A stretch of DNA of 64,000 nucleotides from Providencia rustigianii DSM 4541 (GTDB lineage: Bacteria; Pseudomonadota; Gammaproteobacteria; Enterobacterales; Enterobacteriaceae), in the NCBI RefSeq assembly GCF_000156395.1, contig NZ_GG703819.1:559397-623396 (forward strand), written 5' to 3'. Numbering within the stretch: the stretch's first letter is position 1; each line of letters begins with the position of its first letter. The translations under genes and the position numbers were made by a program. The notes beneath the pieces were generated by a model. The model was not told where the DNA came from. It did no database searches and saw only the letters and a list, made by a program, of their open reading frames with translations. Of this stretch, positions 56,652 to 64,000 are shown in pieces.

Positions 56652-57323
56652 CTATTGAATATTTAAATATTTGTGCGTTTGAATGGATAAACGCCAATTA
56701 CGTTGAATACAGGTATCAATACATAATTTTGTCGCCGATACTTTTTGGCTAATGGGCTGTAATGCTACGATGAGAGGCGCATTATTTGTTCGTCTTGCTA
56801 ATAATTGGTCAAGAGCTTCAATGTCTTTTTCTCTGGCAACTGGATGCTTTATTTCATTAGCACGATCTACCGCTTGGTTCAGTACTTTCAATCCCCCTTT
56901 CATCCCTACTTTTGGCGATACCGTGACCCACGTTTTTTCCGTACAGAGAATAGGATAAGTTCCGCTGGTTTCAATTTGGCATTGAAAACCATTGGTTTCT
57001 AGTGTCTCTGTTAATGGGTTTAAATCGTAAATACAAGGTTCTCCCCCCGTAATCACAATATGCTTCGCCGTATAACCACTTTGCTGCATTAACTGAATTA
57101 AAGCTTCAGCATCTGCCATCGCCCATAAATCATTATCTTGTGTCTTTAACGCAATATCACCCAATGTGGATTCCTTTGCGGGTTCCTTATCCCAAGTCTG
57201 TTTGGTATCACACCAGCTACATCCGACTGGGCAGCCCTGCAAGCGGATAAATACCGCAGGAACACCGGTAAAAACGCCTTCTCCCTGTAACGTTTGAAAG
57301 ATTTCATTAATTGGGTATTTCAT
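56652..57323 (-). CDS. queE: 7-carboxy-7-deazaguanine synthase QueE
   Basis: QueE is a radical-SAM enzyme making 7-carboxy-7-deazaguanine, the step after QueD in queuosine synthesis. The 223 residues match E. coli in length. The cluster motif is CPVGCSWCDTKQTW near 31, with the enteric spacing CxxxCxxC. Also seen are FQTLQGEGVFTGVPAVFIRL near 9, VITGGEPCIYDL near 95 and the ending QTHKYLNI. The ATG at 57323 follows AGGAG at 4-5 nt; a frame open seven codons earlier is less likely. Confidence 0.96.
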   Translation of the reverse strand: MKYPINEIFQTLQGEGVFTGVPAVFIRLQGCPVGCSWCDTKQTWDKEPAKESTLGDIALKTQDNDLWAMADAEALIQLMQQSGYTAKHIVITGGEPCIYDLNPLTETLETNGFQCQIETSGTYPILCTEKTWVTVSPKVGMKGGLKVLNQAVDRANEIKHPVAREKDIEALDQLLARRTNNAPLIVALQPISQKVSATKLCIDTCIQRNWRLSIQTHKYLNIQ

Positions 57324-57500
57324 ATCGCTCCTAAAATGATCCATTAGGCGTACATTATATTGCAGATATCTATCTCACGGGCAATGCACTTTGTGATAAT
57401 CTAGTCGACTTGCACTCAAGAAAGTTCGTCAATTAAATCAACGAAACCGAAACAATATTCGGTACCATATTTAGTGATAACGACAAAGACAGGAAAAGAC

Positions 57501-58868
57501 ATGCAAAGTAGTGAACAAAATCAACTCAGAAAGGGACTGAGTGTTCGGCACATTCGCTTTATGGCTTTAGGGTCAGCGATTGGTACCGGTCTATTCTATG
57601 GTTCTGCTTCCGCGATCCAAGCGGCAGGCCCCGCTGTATTAATCGCCTATATGCTCGGCGGCGCAGCCGTGTTTATGGTCATGCGCGCACTTGGTGAAAT
57701 GGCAGTCCATCATCCTGTTCCTGGATCTTTCTCTCACTATGCGAGCCATTATATGGGGCCGCTTGCTGGTTTCTTAACCGGCTGGAACTATGTGTTTGAA
57801 ATGCTGGTCGTCTGTTTAGCGGATATTACCGCCTTTGGGATGTATATGGGATTTTGGTTTCCCCATGTCGACCAATGGATTTGGGTACTAAGTATCGTGC
57901 TATTTATTGGCGCTCTCAATTTATGCCACGTTAAAATCTTTGGTGAGATGGAGTTCTGGCTTTCGATTATTAAAGTCAGTGCGATTATTGCCATGATTAT
58001 CGGTGGTGCTTTCTTAATGTTCTATGGCTTTGGGCAAGAGACTGACCATGCGGTAGGCATTCAAAATCTGTGGGAACATGGCGGTTTCATGCCAAATGGC
58101 ATTGAAGGAGTGATAGCTTCATTAGCTATTGTCATGTTCGCATTTGGTGGTATTGAAGTCATCGGTATCACCGCGAGTGAAGCGCAAGATCCTGAAAAAA
58201 CCATTCCTAAAGCCATCAACGCAGTACCTATTCGAATTTTATTATTCTATGGGCTAACACTGTTTATCCTGATGTCTATCTACCCATGGAATCAAATTGG
58301 ACAAAATGGTAGTCCATTCGTCCAAATCTTCGATAGCCTTGGGATTCAATCTGCGGCAAATATCTTAAATGTCGTGGTGATCACGGCGGCCGTCTCTGCT
58401 ATCAACAGCGATATTTTTGGTGCAGGTCGTATGATGTATGGTATGGCTCAAGATGGGCAAGCGCCAAAAGTCTTCACTAAATTGACCAAAAATGGTGTGC
58501 CTTGGGTCACCGTTGTTGTGATGTCAGTAATTATGCTGTTAGGTGTTTACCTCAACTATCTGCTACCAGAAAAAATCTTTGTGATCATTGCGTCGATTGC
58601 AACTTTCGCAACAGTTTGGGTATGGTTGATGATCCTGCTTTCTCACGTCGCTATGCGTTTAAAGATGAGCAAGGAAGAAGTGAAAAATATCAAGTTTCCG
58701 ATGCCTTTCTGGCCTATCGGACCAGCGATTACCATCGCGTTCATGGTATTTGTTATCGCACTATTAGGCTTCTTTGAAAATACGCAAGTCGCATTGATTG
58801 TGGGAGTTGTCTGGGTGGCTCTGCTCAGTATTGCTTTCTATGCCATGCGTTATTACCAAAAACGTTAA
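57501..58868 (+). CDS. ProY-like amino-acid permease (APC superfamily)
   Basis: A 455-residue amino-acid permease with 12 TM segments. The N-terminal signature is [20 protein letters not shown] followed by [17 protein letters not shown], the glycine-rich ligand-binding bend. [19 protein letters not shown] and [20 protein letters not shown] are typical of the family. Of the E. coli permeases it looks closest to ProY (457 residues), so proline or a related amino acid is the best guess. The ATG at 57501 follows AGGAAAAG; a start nine codons upstream has no ribosome site. Single gene with a strong terminator. Confidence 0.86.
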   Translation: MQSSEQNQLRKGLSVRHIRFMALGSAIGTGLFYGSASAIQAAGPAVLIAYMLGGAAVFMVMRALGEMAVHHPVPGSFSHYASHYMGPLAGFLTGWNYVFEMLVVCLADITAFGMYMGFWFPHVDQWIWVLSIVLFIGALNLCHVKIFGEMEFWLSIIKVSAIIAMIIGGAFLMFYGFGQETDHAVGIQNLWEHGGFMPNGIEGVIASLAIVMFAFGGIEVIGITASEAQDPEKTIPKAINAVPIRILLFYGLTLFILMSIYPWNQIGQNGSPFVQIFDSLGIQSAANILNVVVITAAVSAINSDIFGAGRMMYGMAQDGQAPKVFTKLTKNGVPWVTVVVMSVIMLLGVYLNYLLPEKIFVIIASIATFATVWVWLMILLSHVAMRLKMSKEEVKNIKFPMPFWPIGPAITIAFMVFVIALLGFFENTQVALIVGVVWVALLSIAFYAMRYYQKR

Positions 58869-58890
58869 ATAGAAACTGGCAATACAATAA

Positions 58891-58926
58891 AATGCCCTAT
58901 ACCTGATGGATATAGGGCATTTTTTA
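58891..58926. terminator. Bidirectional terminator between permease and methionine gamma-lyase
   Basis: An 11-bp perfect stem, AATGCCCTATA / TATAGGGCATT, with a 9-nt loop, then TTTTT on the plus strand. It lies between convergent genes and overlaps no coding sequence. Confidence 0.92.
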
Positions 58927-58929
58927 TGG

Positions 58930-60117
58930 CTATGTTTCTAATGCTTGTTGGATATCTTCGATCAGTTCATTAGCATCTTCTAAGCCTATAGAAAGCCGAA
59001 TAAGCCCATCACTAATACCATATCGTTGTCTTTCTTCTGGAGAATAAGTTGAATGTGTCATACTTGCAGGATGCTGGGCTAATGATTCACAATCCCCCAA
59101 GCTGACTGCTCTAGAAAATAAGTTGAGACGATTTAAAAAATATTTTCCCGCATTCAACCCACCTTTTAACTCACATGCAATCATTCCCCCTGCTAATTTC
59201 ATCTGCTTTTGAGCTAATGCAAATTGCTTAAAACTCGGTAAGCCGGGATACATCACGGATTCTACAAGGGGATGAGATTCTAAATATTTCGCAATTTTAT
59301 GGGTACTTTGGACTACTCTCTCCATCCGCACTGATAACGTTTTCATTCCCCTTAAAATTAAGCTGGCATCATGAGGAGACAAGCAAGCCCCTGTCATATC
59401 TTTCAACCCAACCAACCTAATTTGCTTAGCACATTCAGTCGTTGCAATAACAGCCCCTCCCATAGCATCACCATGACCATTCATGTATTTAGTTAAAGAG
59501 TGCAATACAATATCAGCCCCTAGTACTAACGGCTGCTGAATATAAGGTGTGCAATAGGTATTATCTACGGCAACAAGTACATTGTGCCGATGTGCAATTT
59601 CACTGACGGAAGCAATATCAACTAAGCGCATATTGGGATTTGCCGGAGACTCAAAAAAAATCATCCTCGTTTTATCTGTAATTGACTGCTCCACTATTTG
59701 TGGATCGCTCATGTCGATATGACGAACCGTGACACCAAATCGCGCTAAACCATGATGGAAAAAAGAGTATGTACAGCCATAAACAGTGAGATCCACTAAT
59801 AACTCATCACCAGGGTTTAATAATGCCCATAATGTCGATGTAATAGCCCCCATACCAGAGGCGAAAACAATTGCAGCCTCTCCTTCCTCAAGCGAGGCAA
59901 TTCTATTTTCTAATAAATTTAACGTTGGATTGTTAATACGTGTATAAATATAGCCCTCTTTTTCACCGCTAAAACAATCCGCTCCCTCTTCCACATCTTT
60001 AAACACATAAGTTGATGTTTGATATATAGGTGAAGCTAACGATCCTAAATGTTCACTTGCATTATAGTGACTGTGTATTGCGCGTGTTTCAAAAGAACGT
60101 TTCTGATTTAAACTCAT
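58930..60117 (-). CDS. megL: Methionine gamma-lyase (PLP-dependent)
   Basis: Cleaves methionine to methanethiol, 2-oxobutyrate and ammonia, and can act on cysteine or homocysteine to give sulfide. The 395-residue Cys/Met-metabolism PLP enzyme has the Lys that binds PLP in HSLTKYMNGHGD (Lys210), the Tyr113-Gly-Cys115 pair (LTVYGCTYSF) that marks methionine gamma-lyases over cystathionine enzymes, ESPANPNMRLVDI near 156 and the end SDGLIRLSIGLED near 368. It compares well with Citrobacter MGL as I remember it. Last gene of a three-gene operon, 15 bp after DUF1641. No LysR or Lrp-type regulator is adjacent. Confidence 0.9.
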   Translation of the reverse strand: MSLNQKRSFETRAIHSHYNASEHLGSLASPIYQTSTYVFKDVEEGADCFSGEKEGYIYTRINNPTLNLLENRIASLEEGEAAIVFASGMGAITSTLWALLNPGDELLVDLTVYGCTYSFFHHGLARFGVTVRHIDMSDPQIVEQSITDKTRMIFFESPANPNMRLVDIASVSEIAHRHNVLVAVDNTYCTPYIQQPLVLGADIVLHSLTKYMNGHGDAMGGAVIATTECAKQIRLVGLKDMTGACLSPHDASLILRGMKTLSVRMERVVQSTHKIAKYLESHPLVESVMYPGLPSFKQFALAQKQMKLAGGMIACELKGGLNAGKYFLNRLNLFSRAVSLGDCESLAQHPASMTHSTYSPEERQRYGISDGLIRLSIGLEDANELIEDIQQALET

Positions 60118-60132
60118 ACCACCTCCGAAAAA

Positions 60133-60525
60133 TTACTCTCCCTGAGATTGGGATAATCGTGAACCCACAATTTGTAATGTTCGCAAAACGGTGCTAATTC
60201 CACGTAATGTATTTGGGTCTTTTAATAAGCTATAAACAGAGCGGAAATTGGGATTTTTACTGTCATTTAGCGCTTCCATTTTCGCCATGTTATACGCCGT
60301 ACCAAGTTCCCACACAGGAACTAAGGTATCTTCAAAGGAATTGGATAATCTTTCTACTGTGCTGTTATCGAGAATATCGACTAAGTCGGAAACTAATGAG
60401 AGCAAATCCACGATATTATCGAGTCGATTTAGCTGTAATAACGGCGCTAATTTCTCAGCAAAATGATTACCTGATTCAGAAGCGAGTAGTTCAACAAGTT
60501 TACTTTGAGTTTCATTATTAGACAT
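60133..60525 (-). CDS. DUF1641 protein
   Basis: A 130-residue soluble, helical protein of the DUF1641 family, without signal or membrane segments. The central part is LLSLVSDLVDILDNSTVERL near 40-59, and the C-terminal family stretch is SLLKDPNTLRGISTVLRTLQ near 98-117. In archaea, Acidithiobacillus and Staphylococcus, DUF1641 genes often lie next to sulfide:quinone oxidoreductase or formate dehydrogenase genes, and its role is not known. Here it sits 13 bp after the SQR-like gene and 15 bp before megL, so it belongs to the sulfur operon. A partner or chaperone of the SQR-like enzyme is the natural guess. Confidence 0.82.
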   Translation of the reverse strand: MSNNETQSKLVELLASESGNHFAEKLAPLLQLNRLDNIVDLLSLVSDLVDILDNSTVERLSNSFEDTLVPVWELGTAYNMAKMEALNDSKNPNFRSVYSLLKDPNTLRGISTVLRTLQIVGSRLSQSQGE

Positions 60526-60538
60526 TCTGTACTCCTTA

Positions 60539-61726
60539 TTAAACTAAACCGCGAATGGCAGCCCAATAAATACCTCTATTGAAGCCATTTCTGAGTAATC
60601 CGCCAAGCTTCGTTGGTGGTGTTGGGATCACATCATGTTTATAGTCATATTGCAGAGGCATTCCCGCGGTTAATCCCATTTGTGCAACTGCTTGTACGCG
60701 ACCATCATAAATCGCTGCTGGGTAGCCATAAATGAGTTCACCACAAATATTATCTGCAATAATAGCCGCTTGATTATGGCAACTTCCTCCGGCTTTACTG
60801 ATAGGCAGATCTACCGTATCACCAATAACATAAACGCCATCAACACCATAGACTTGCATGGTTTCATGGTCAGTTGGTAGCCATCCTTCCCCATTATTGT
60901 GTTCGCTCAATCCCGTATTAATCACCGCTTCCACTGCTGTTATCGGCGGAGTACTAATCAATAAATCAAAAGGCTGTTCATCACCTTCTTTTGAGTAAGC
61001 CACTTTTTTATCAGGGTCAACTTTACTGAGCGTAAATCCACGCTGAGCTTTAATATCTTTAATTTTAAAGACTTCAGGAATGACTTCACAAACTGGCTGC
61101 TGCATGAAAAGGCAATTACGTAATAATTGGGAGACAGTTGGGTAGGTATACACGATTTCAATATTATCGCGAACTCGACGTTTTCGTAAAAACTCATCGA
61201 TCATTAACGTCGTTTCCATCGGTGCAATGCCACATTGATGAGGAACATTTGGTGTTTCAGGGAACGATACTGTAATAAATATTCGACCTTTTTCTATTTT
61301 GGCTAATTGATCTGCCAATTTTCGCGAAGCATCGTAGGCATAAAAATGATTTCCCATTTCCTTTAAACCTTCAATACGTTCAGGTCTAGGAATGCAGCCT
61401 GTAGCAACAACTAAATAATCATAATGATATTTTTGGTTATTCTTTGAATATAACTCTTTATTTTTAAAATCAAATGAGTCAATTTTATCAATCACTAACT
61501 CAATTTCTGGCCTTAATAATTCTCGCTCGTTACGGCTTAGTTCTTCTTTTAAAAACATATTAAATGCAACATACATAAAGGCTGGTTTGTAATAATGAAT
61601 AGGATTGTCTGTTATTAACGTTATTTTAATTTTTTTTGAAAAAATATCTTTATTTAATTTCCTAGCTAAAATATTTGCCAACATAGTTCCACCAGTACCG
61701 CCACCAACAATAACTATATTTTTCAT
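60539..61726 (-). CDS. Sulfide:quinone oxidoreductase-like flavoprotein
   Basis: A 395-residue FAD-dependent disulfide-type oxidoreductase of the SQR family, which oxidises sulfide and passes electrons to quinone. FAD-binding GGGTGGTMLANILA near 8-21 and VATGCIPRPERIEG near 108 are seen. Cysteines that could form the SQR redox pair or trisulfide are Cys111, Cys165 (HQCGIAPMETT) and Cys316 (GGSCHNQAA). The C-terminus has an amphipathic end (LLRNGFNRGIYWAAIRGLV) that may dip into the membrane. It is the first gene of the operon. Closest subtype and the true donor (sulfide, persulfide or thiol) cannot be set by eye; NADH dehydrogenase-like is the main alternative. Confidence 0.83.
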   Translation of the reverse strand: MKNIVIVGGGTGGTMLANILARKLNKDIFSKKIKITLITDNPIHYYKPAFMYVAFNMFLKEELSRNERELLRPEIELVIDKIDSFDFKNKELYSKNNQKYHYDYLVVATGCIPRPERIEGLKEMGNHFYAYDASRKLADQLAKIEKGRIFITVSFPETPNVPHQCGIAPMETTLMIDEFLRKRRVRDNIEIVYTYPTVSQLLRNCLFMQQPVCEVIPEVFKIKDIKAQRGFTLSKVDPDKKVAYSKEGDEQPFDLLISTPPITAVEAVINTGLSEHNNGEGWLPTDHETMQVYGVDGVYVIGDTVDLPISKAGGSCHNQAAIIADNICGELIYGYPAAIYDGRVQAVAQMGLTAGMPLQYDYKHDVIPTPPTKLGGLLRNGFNRGIYWAAIRGLV

Positions 61727-61971
61727 AACATTAAGTCCTTAAGAAACAAATCGATAAATAAAATTTGCATCGCAATACGTTTCACTTAATAAATATAGTT
61801 CAATCAGAATTATTACTAATACAATAAATTGCATGTAATTTAAAAAACAATAAAAAAAACTAATCACCCTAATATATTAACTAAAAAAATGTACGTTATT
61901 AATTCATTTTAGTAATATTTCATTTATTTATATTATAGAAAAACCTTAACTAATTTATTGAAAAACATATA

Positions 61972-62556
61972 TTAATAGGAATAATGACCCACAATCTTCC
62001 ATTTAAATAAAACATCTTCAGGGACCTGCCCATAACCAATATTATGCATGACTAAGTAGGATTGACTATCTGAGGATTTGATCGAGGTCACAATTCCAAT
62101 ATGAGGGCGACCATTATCTAAACGCCATGAAACAATATCTCCAGGAAGATAATCAGCACTATTTTTAGTTATTGGCTTAACTATCCCCTTTCGAGAGAAA
62201 AAAGTTTCAAGGTTAGGAACTCTTCGGTGATCAATATTTGTATCAGGCTTACGTAATCCCCACATTTTCTGGCTAGGATACTGACTGAAATTCTGTTTGA
62301 TATCTTCGTGGAGCAATTTTTGTAGATCGATACCAACTTTTCGATAGCTACGAATAACCACATCTGAACATACACCATAATGGCTAGGTACATCCCCATT
62401 AGGGTAATCTATCCGCTGATAAGAAGCGTCATAAGCCACTAAACGAGGAAGTTGCTCAGCATGTTTTGCTAATGTGAGATTATTTACTCCCATACTATAG
62501 GGAGTAAATAATAAGAATAAAACTGGAAGTAATTGTTTCAAGAGGGCTATCTCCAT
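61972..62556 (-). CDS. DUF1287 protein (YijF-like), secreted
   Basis: A 194-residue protein with a signal peptide (hydrophobic residues 8-22) and a DUF1287 domain related to NlpC/P60 folds. The conserved Cys is in HYGVCSDVVIRSYRKVGIDL near 60-79, and the His is in DNGRPHIGIVTS near 150, with DYLPGDIVSWRL before it. Such Cys-His pairs mark peptidase or amidase folds, but activity of DUF1287 is not established. E. coli YijF (about 205 residues) looks like its relative. Single gene, 66 bp downstream of yafD on the same strand. Confidence 0.78.
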   Translation of the reverse strand: MEIALLKQLLPVLFLLFTPYSMGVNNLTLAKHAEQLPRLVAYDASYQRIDYPNGDVPSHYGVCSDVVIRSYRKVGIDLQKLLHEDIKQNFSQYPSQKMWGLRKPDTNIDHRRVPNLETFFSRKGIVKPITKNSADYLPGDIVSWRLDNGRPHIGIVTSIKSSDSQSYLVMHNIGYGQVPEDVLFKWKIVGHYSY

Positions 62557-62622
62557 ATATGTTGATGATGAAATCTACAATAATTGCGGAGATAAATAAG
62601 GTGATATTGTCTTAAAAATTTT

Positions 62623-63414
62623 TTATTTCGTCAGAGAGAATTGAGTAATTATTGGATTATGATCGGAAGCATCTGTCTGTAATACATGACTATTTTTTAT
62701 TTTTAAGCCTCGATAAAACATAAAATCAAGTGGTCGTCCAAACGCTTTTGTTCTTAAATCAACATCATAAGATACTTCTTTTAAACCGACCGCGCGTATA
62801 AAACGCTTCAATGCGTTAACTCGCTGCCGACTCCATGCATTAAAATCGCCAGCTAAAATCACCGGCCCAACATGCTTACTAATATGGGAACCTAATTTAT
62901 TTAGCTGTTTAGTATATACATCAACACCAAAACTGAAATTAATTGCATGTACGTTTGCCACCATTAAGTGACGTCCATTAGGCAATGGATAAACCGTGAT
63001 CAGGGCCGATTTAGCTAAACGTAATAGCGGCTCTTTTTCTCTCAATGGACAGCAATAGATAGGATGGGAAGTAGCCAGTGTCATCACACCTGAAGGATGT
63101 GGCGAAAAAGGTAAGGCAGGAACTTGATCTGCAATTAATTGGTGGGATGCTGCAAAGGAAATTAATTCAGGAGACATTTGTGCTTCTTGCAGCAATAACA
63201 GCTTTTTCCCCTGCACTAATTCGGCTAAGGTCGCTTTCCAATTAGGTCGCTGCTGTTTATAGATATTCCATGTCACAACATCCAATGTTTCACCCGCAGG
63301 GAACAGGGGTAAACCGATAGGAAGTGAATCGCCTAGCATATGTATTGGCATAGGCTGGATACGCATTGCCGGCTCACCTGCAATGTATCGAACGGAATAA
63401 GTTCTTTTTGCCAC
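62623..63414 (-). CDS. yafD: Endonuclease/exonuclease/phosphatase family protein YafD
   Basis: A 263-residue cytoplasmic protein of the EEP superfamily, orthologous to E. coli YafD, whose substrate is not firmly known. EEP metal and catalytic motifs are present: WNIYKQQRPNW near 51, LLLQEAQMSPEL near 75, the GDFNAWSR motif near 195 and the ending TDASDHNPIITQFS near 245. Length matches E. coli (266). Neighbouring rRNA genes on the same strand recall the yafD region next to an rRNA operon in E. coli. No signal peptide is seen. Confidence 0.9.
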   Translation of the reverse strand: MAKRTYSVRYIAGEPAMRIQPMPIHMLGDSLPIGLPLFPAGETLDVVTWNIYKQQRPNWKATLAELVQGKKLLLLQEAQMSPELISFAASHQLIADQVPALPFSPHPSGVMTLATSHPIYCCPLREKEPLLRLAKSALITVYPLPNGRHLMVANVHAINFSFGVDVYTKQLNKLGSHISKHVGPVILAGDFNAWSRQRVNALKRFIRAVGLKEVSYDVDLRTKAFGRPLDFMFYRGLKIKNSHVLQTDASDHNPIITQFSLTK

Positions 63415-63587
63415 GTACCGGATCCCTACATAGTTGCTAAGTACAATTGTATTCTAGCATTGGTTTAATTAATTCAAGAGTAGTATATCAAACATAGCGA
63501 GAGTAATTTTAGGAAGTAGAGTGACTTATTAATAATAACCTGTATTTATACAAATCTATGTTTCAATTTTCACCAAGTACCCAACGC

Positions 63588-63612
63588 AAAAAAGCCACCC
63601 AATGGGTGGCTT
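63588..63612 (-). terminator. Terminator of the rRNA operon
   Basis: A 9-bp perfect stem, AAGCCACCC / GGGTGGCTT, with loop AAT is followed on the minus strand by TTTTTT. It lies 13 nt after the 3' end of the 5S gene. Confidence 0.92.
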
Positions 63613-63625
63613 CTCGGCTAATTTA

Positions 63626-63745
63626 ATGTCTGGCAGTTCCCTACTCTCACATGGGGAGACCCCACACTACCATCGGCGCTACGGCGTTTCACTTCTGAGT
63701 TCGGCATGGGGTCAGGTGGGACCACCGCGCTATTGCCGCCAGACA
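63626..63745 (-). rRNA. rrf: 5S ribosomal RNA
   Basis: The minus strand reads a 120-nt RNA that matches the enterobacterial 5S sequence, including GCGCGGTGGTCCCACCTGAC, ACTCAGAAGTGAAACGCCGT and GAGAGTAGGGAACTGCCAGA. The 5' TGTCTGGCGGCAA pairs with the 3' TTGCCAGACAT-type end. The end points are taken from E. coli and may be off by a base or two. It follows the 23S gene in the usual order. Confidence 0.97.
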
Positions 63746-63886
63746 AATTCTGTTTGTTCCCGTTTAAGTCTTTTATCCTTAAACCAGAACATCAATCCTG
63801 AACAAGCTGCTGTGTCCTTCACCTTTCGGCTTCTCACTCGCTATTGAAAATCAACTTTATCTCTCTAAAACACCTTCGGTGTTGTC

Positions 63887-64000
63887 AGGTTAAGCCTCAC
63901 GGTTCATTAGTATTGGTTAGCTCAACGTATCGCTACGCTTACACACCCAACCTATCAACGTCTTAGTCTTAAACGTTCCTTTAGGACCCTTAAAGAGTCG
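63887..64000 (-). rRNA. rrl: 23S ribosomal RNA, 3' end (partial, cut by window)
   Basis: The minus strand ends with GAACCGTGAGGCTTAACCT, the 3' end of enterobacterial 23S rRNA, and the preceding bases (GGTTGAGCTAACC-like region) also match. The rest of the gene lies beyond the window. The spacer to 5S (63746-63886) contains a small AACACC-TTC-GGTGTT hairpin and no tRNA gene. Confidence 0.95.

Noticed and set aside
60539..61726. Plain NADH dehydrogenase (Ndh) reading of the SQR-like gene
   Set aside because: Three suitably placed cysteines and the neighbouring DUF1641 gene favour SQR, though the alternative is kept as a caveat.
63746..63886. tRNA gene in the 23S-5S spacer
   Set aside because: No acceptor-stem or T-loop pattern; only a short hairpin is present.
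1..64000. CRISPR array, prophage or insertion sequence
   Set aside because: No regularly spaced repeats, transposase, integrase or phage structural genes were found on either strand.

Overview
This 64 kb window looks like chromosomal DNA of a gammaproteobacterium of the Morganellaceae, most likely Providencia. The evidence is a moderately AT-rich composition (about 40% GC by eye), protein sequences close to but distinct from E. coli orthologues, the enterobacterial block cysJIH / cysG-cysDNC / ftsB-ispD-ispF-truD-surE-pcm-nlpD-rpoS / miaE-mutS, and an rRNA operon beside a yafD-like gene. Species assignment is inference. No prophage, insertion sequence, CRISPR array or tRNA gene was seen. Most of the window is core metabolism, with small accessory modules between.

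Layout. 1-7 kb: a btsT-type pyruvate transporter (cut by the window edge) with a likely BtsR (LytTR) site, a GMC flavin oxidoreductase with a possible CRP site, purT with a PurR box, rarD and a LacI-family repressor. 7-12 kb: a LuxR-type regulator with a degenerate receiver, a Fis-HTH regulator lacking an AAA+ domain, rimO and an uncharacterised barrel-like enzyme. 12-16 kb: a Fur-controlled iron operon (P19-type protein, cupredoxin, FTR1 permease, M75 protein, DyP peroxidase) that mixes FtrABC-like and EfeOB-like parts. 16-18 kb: a secreted VWA protein and an unknown lipoprotein. 18-23 kb: LysR regulator, adenine deaminase and NCS2 purine permease with a PurR box, then a HigBA-like toxin-antitoxin pair. 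23-35 kb: three thiamine-diphosphate 2-oxoacid decarboxylases (one benzoylformate type, two indolepyruvate/phenylpyruvate type) around gltS, a LysR-dadA-like-ridA D-amino-acid unit, a DedA protein, a small DUF1471 protein and another LysR regulator. 35.6-36.7 kb: rlmF, clearly more GC-rich than its surroundings and probably acquired. 37-46.8 kb: mutS, miaE, rpoS, nlpD, pcm, surE, truD, ispF, ispD, ftsB. 46.9-56 kb: a near-complete assimilatory sulfate pathway (cysC, cysN, cysD, cysG, cysH, cysI, cysJ). 56-59 kb: queD, queE and a ProY-like amino-acid permease. 59-61.7 kb: a three-gene sulfur operon (sulfide:quinone-oxidoreductase-like protein, DUF1641 protein, methionine gamma-lyase). 62-64 kb: a DUF1287 protein, yafD, and the 5S gene and 3' end of the 23S gene of an rRNA operon on the minus strand.

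How the parts fit. Sulfate reduction (cysDNC, cysH, cysIJ with cysG for siroheme) delivers sulfide, while the nearby operon can release thiols and sulfide from methionine or cysteine and possibly oxidise sulfide into the quinone pool. In the 23-35 kb region, D-amino-acid oxidation with imine hydrolysis would give 2-oxo acids, which the three decarboxylases could turn into aldehydes. This suits a family known for strong amino-acid deamination, but the pathway itself is inferred.
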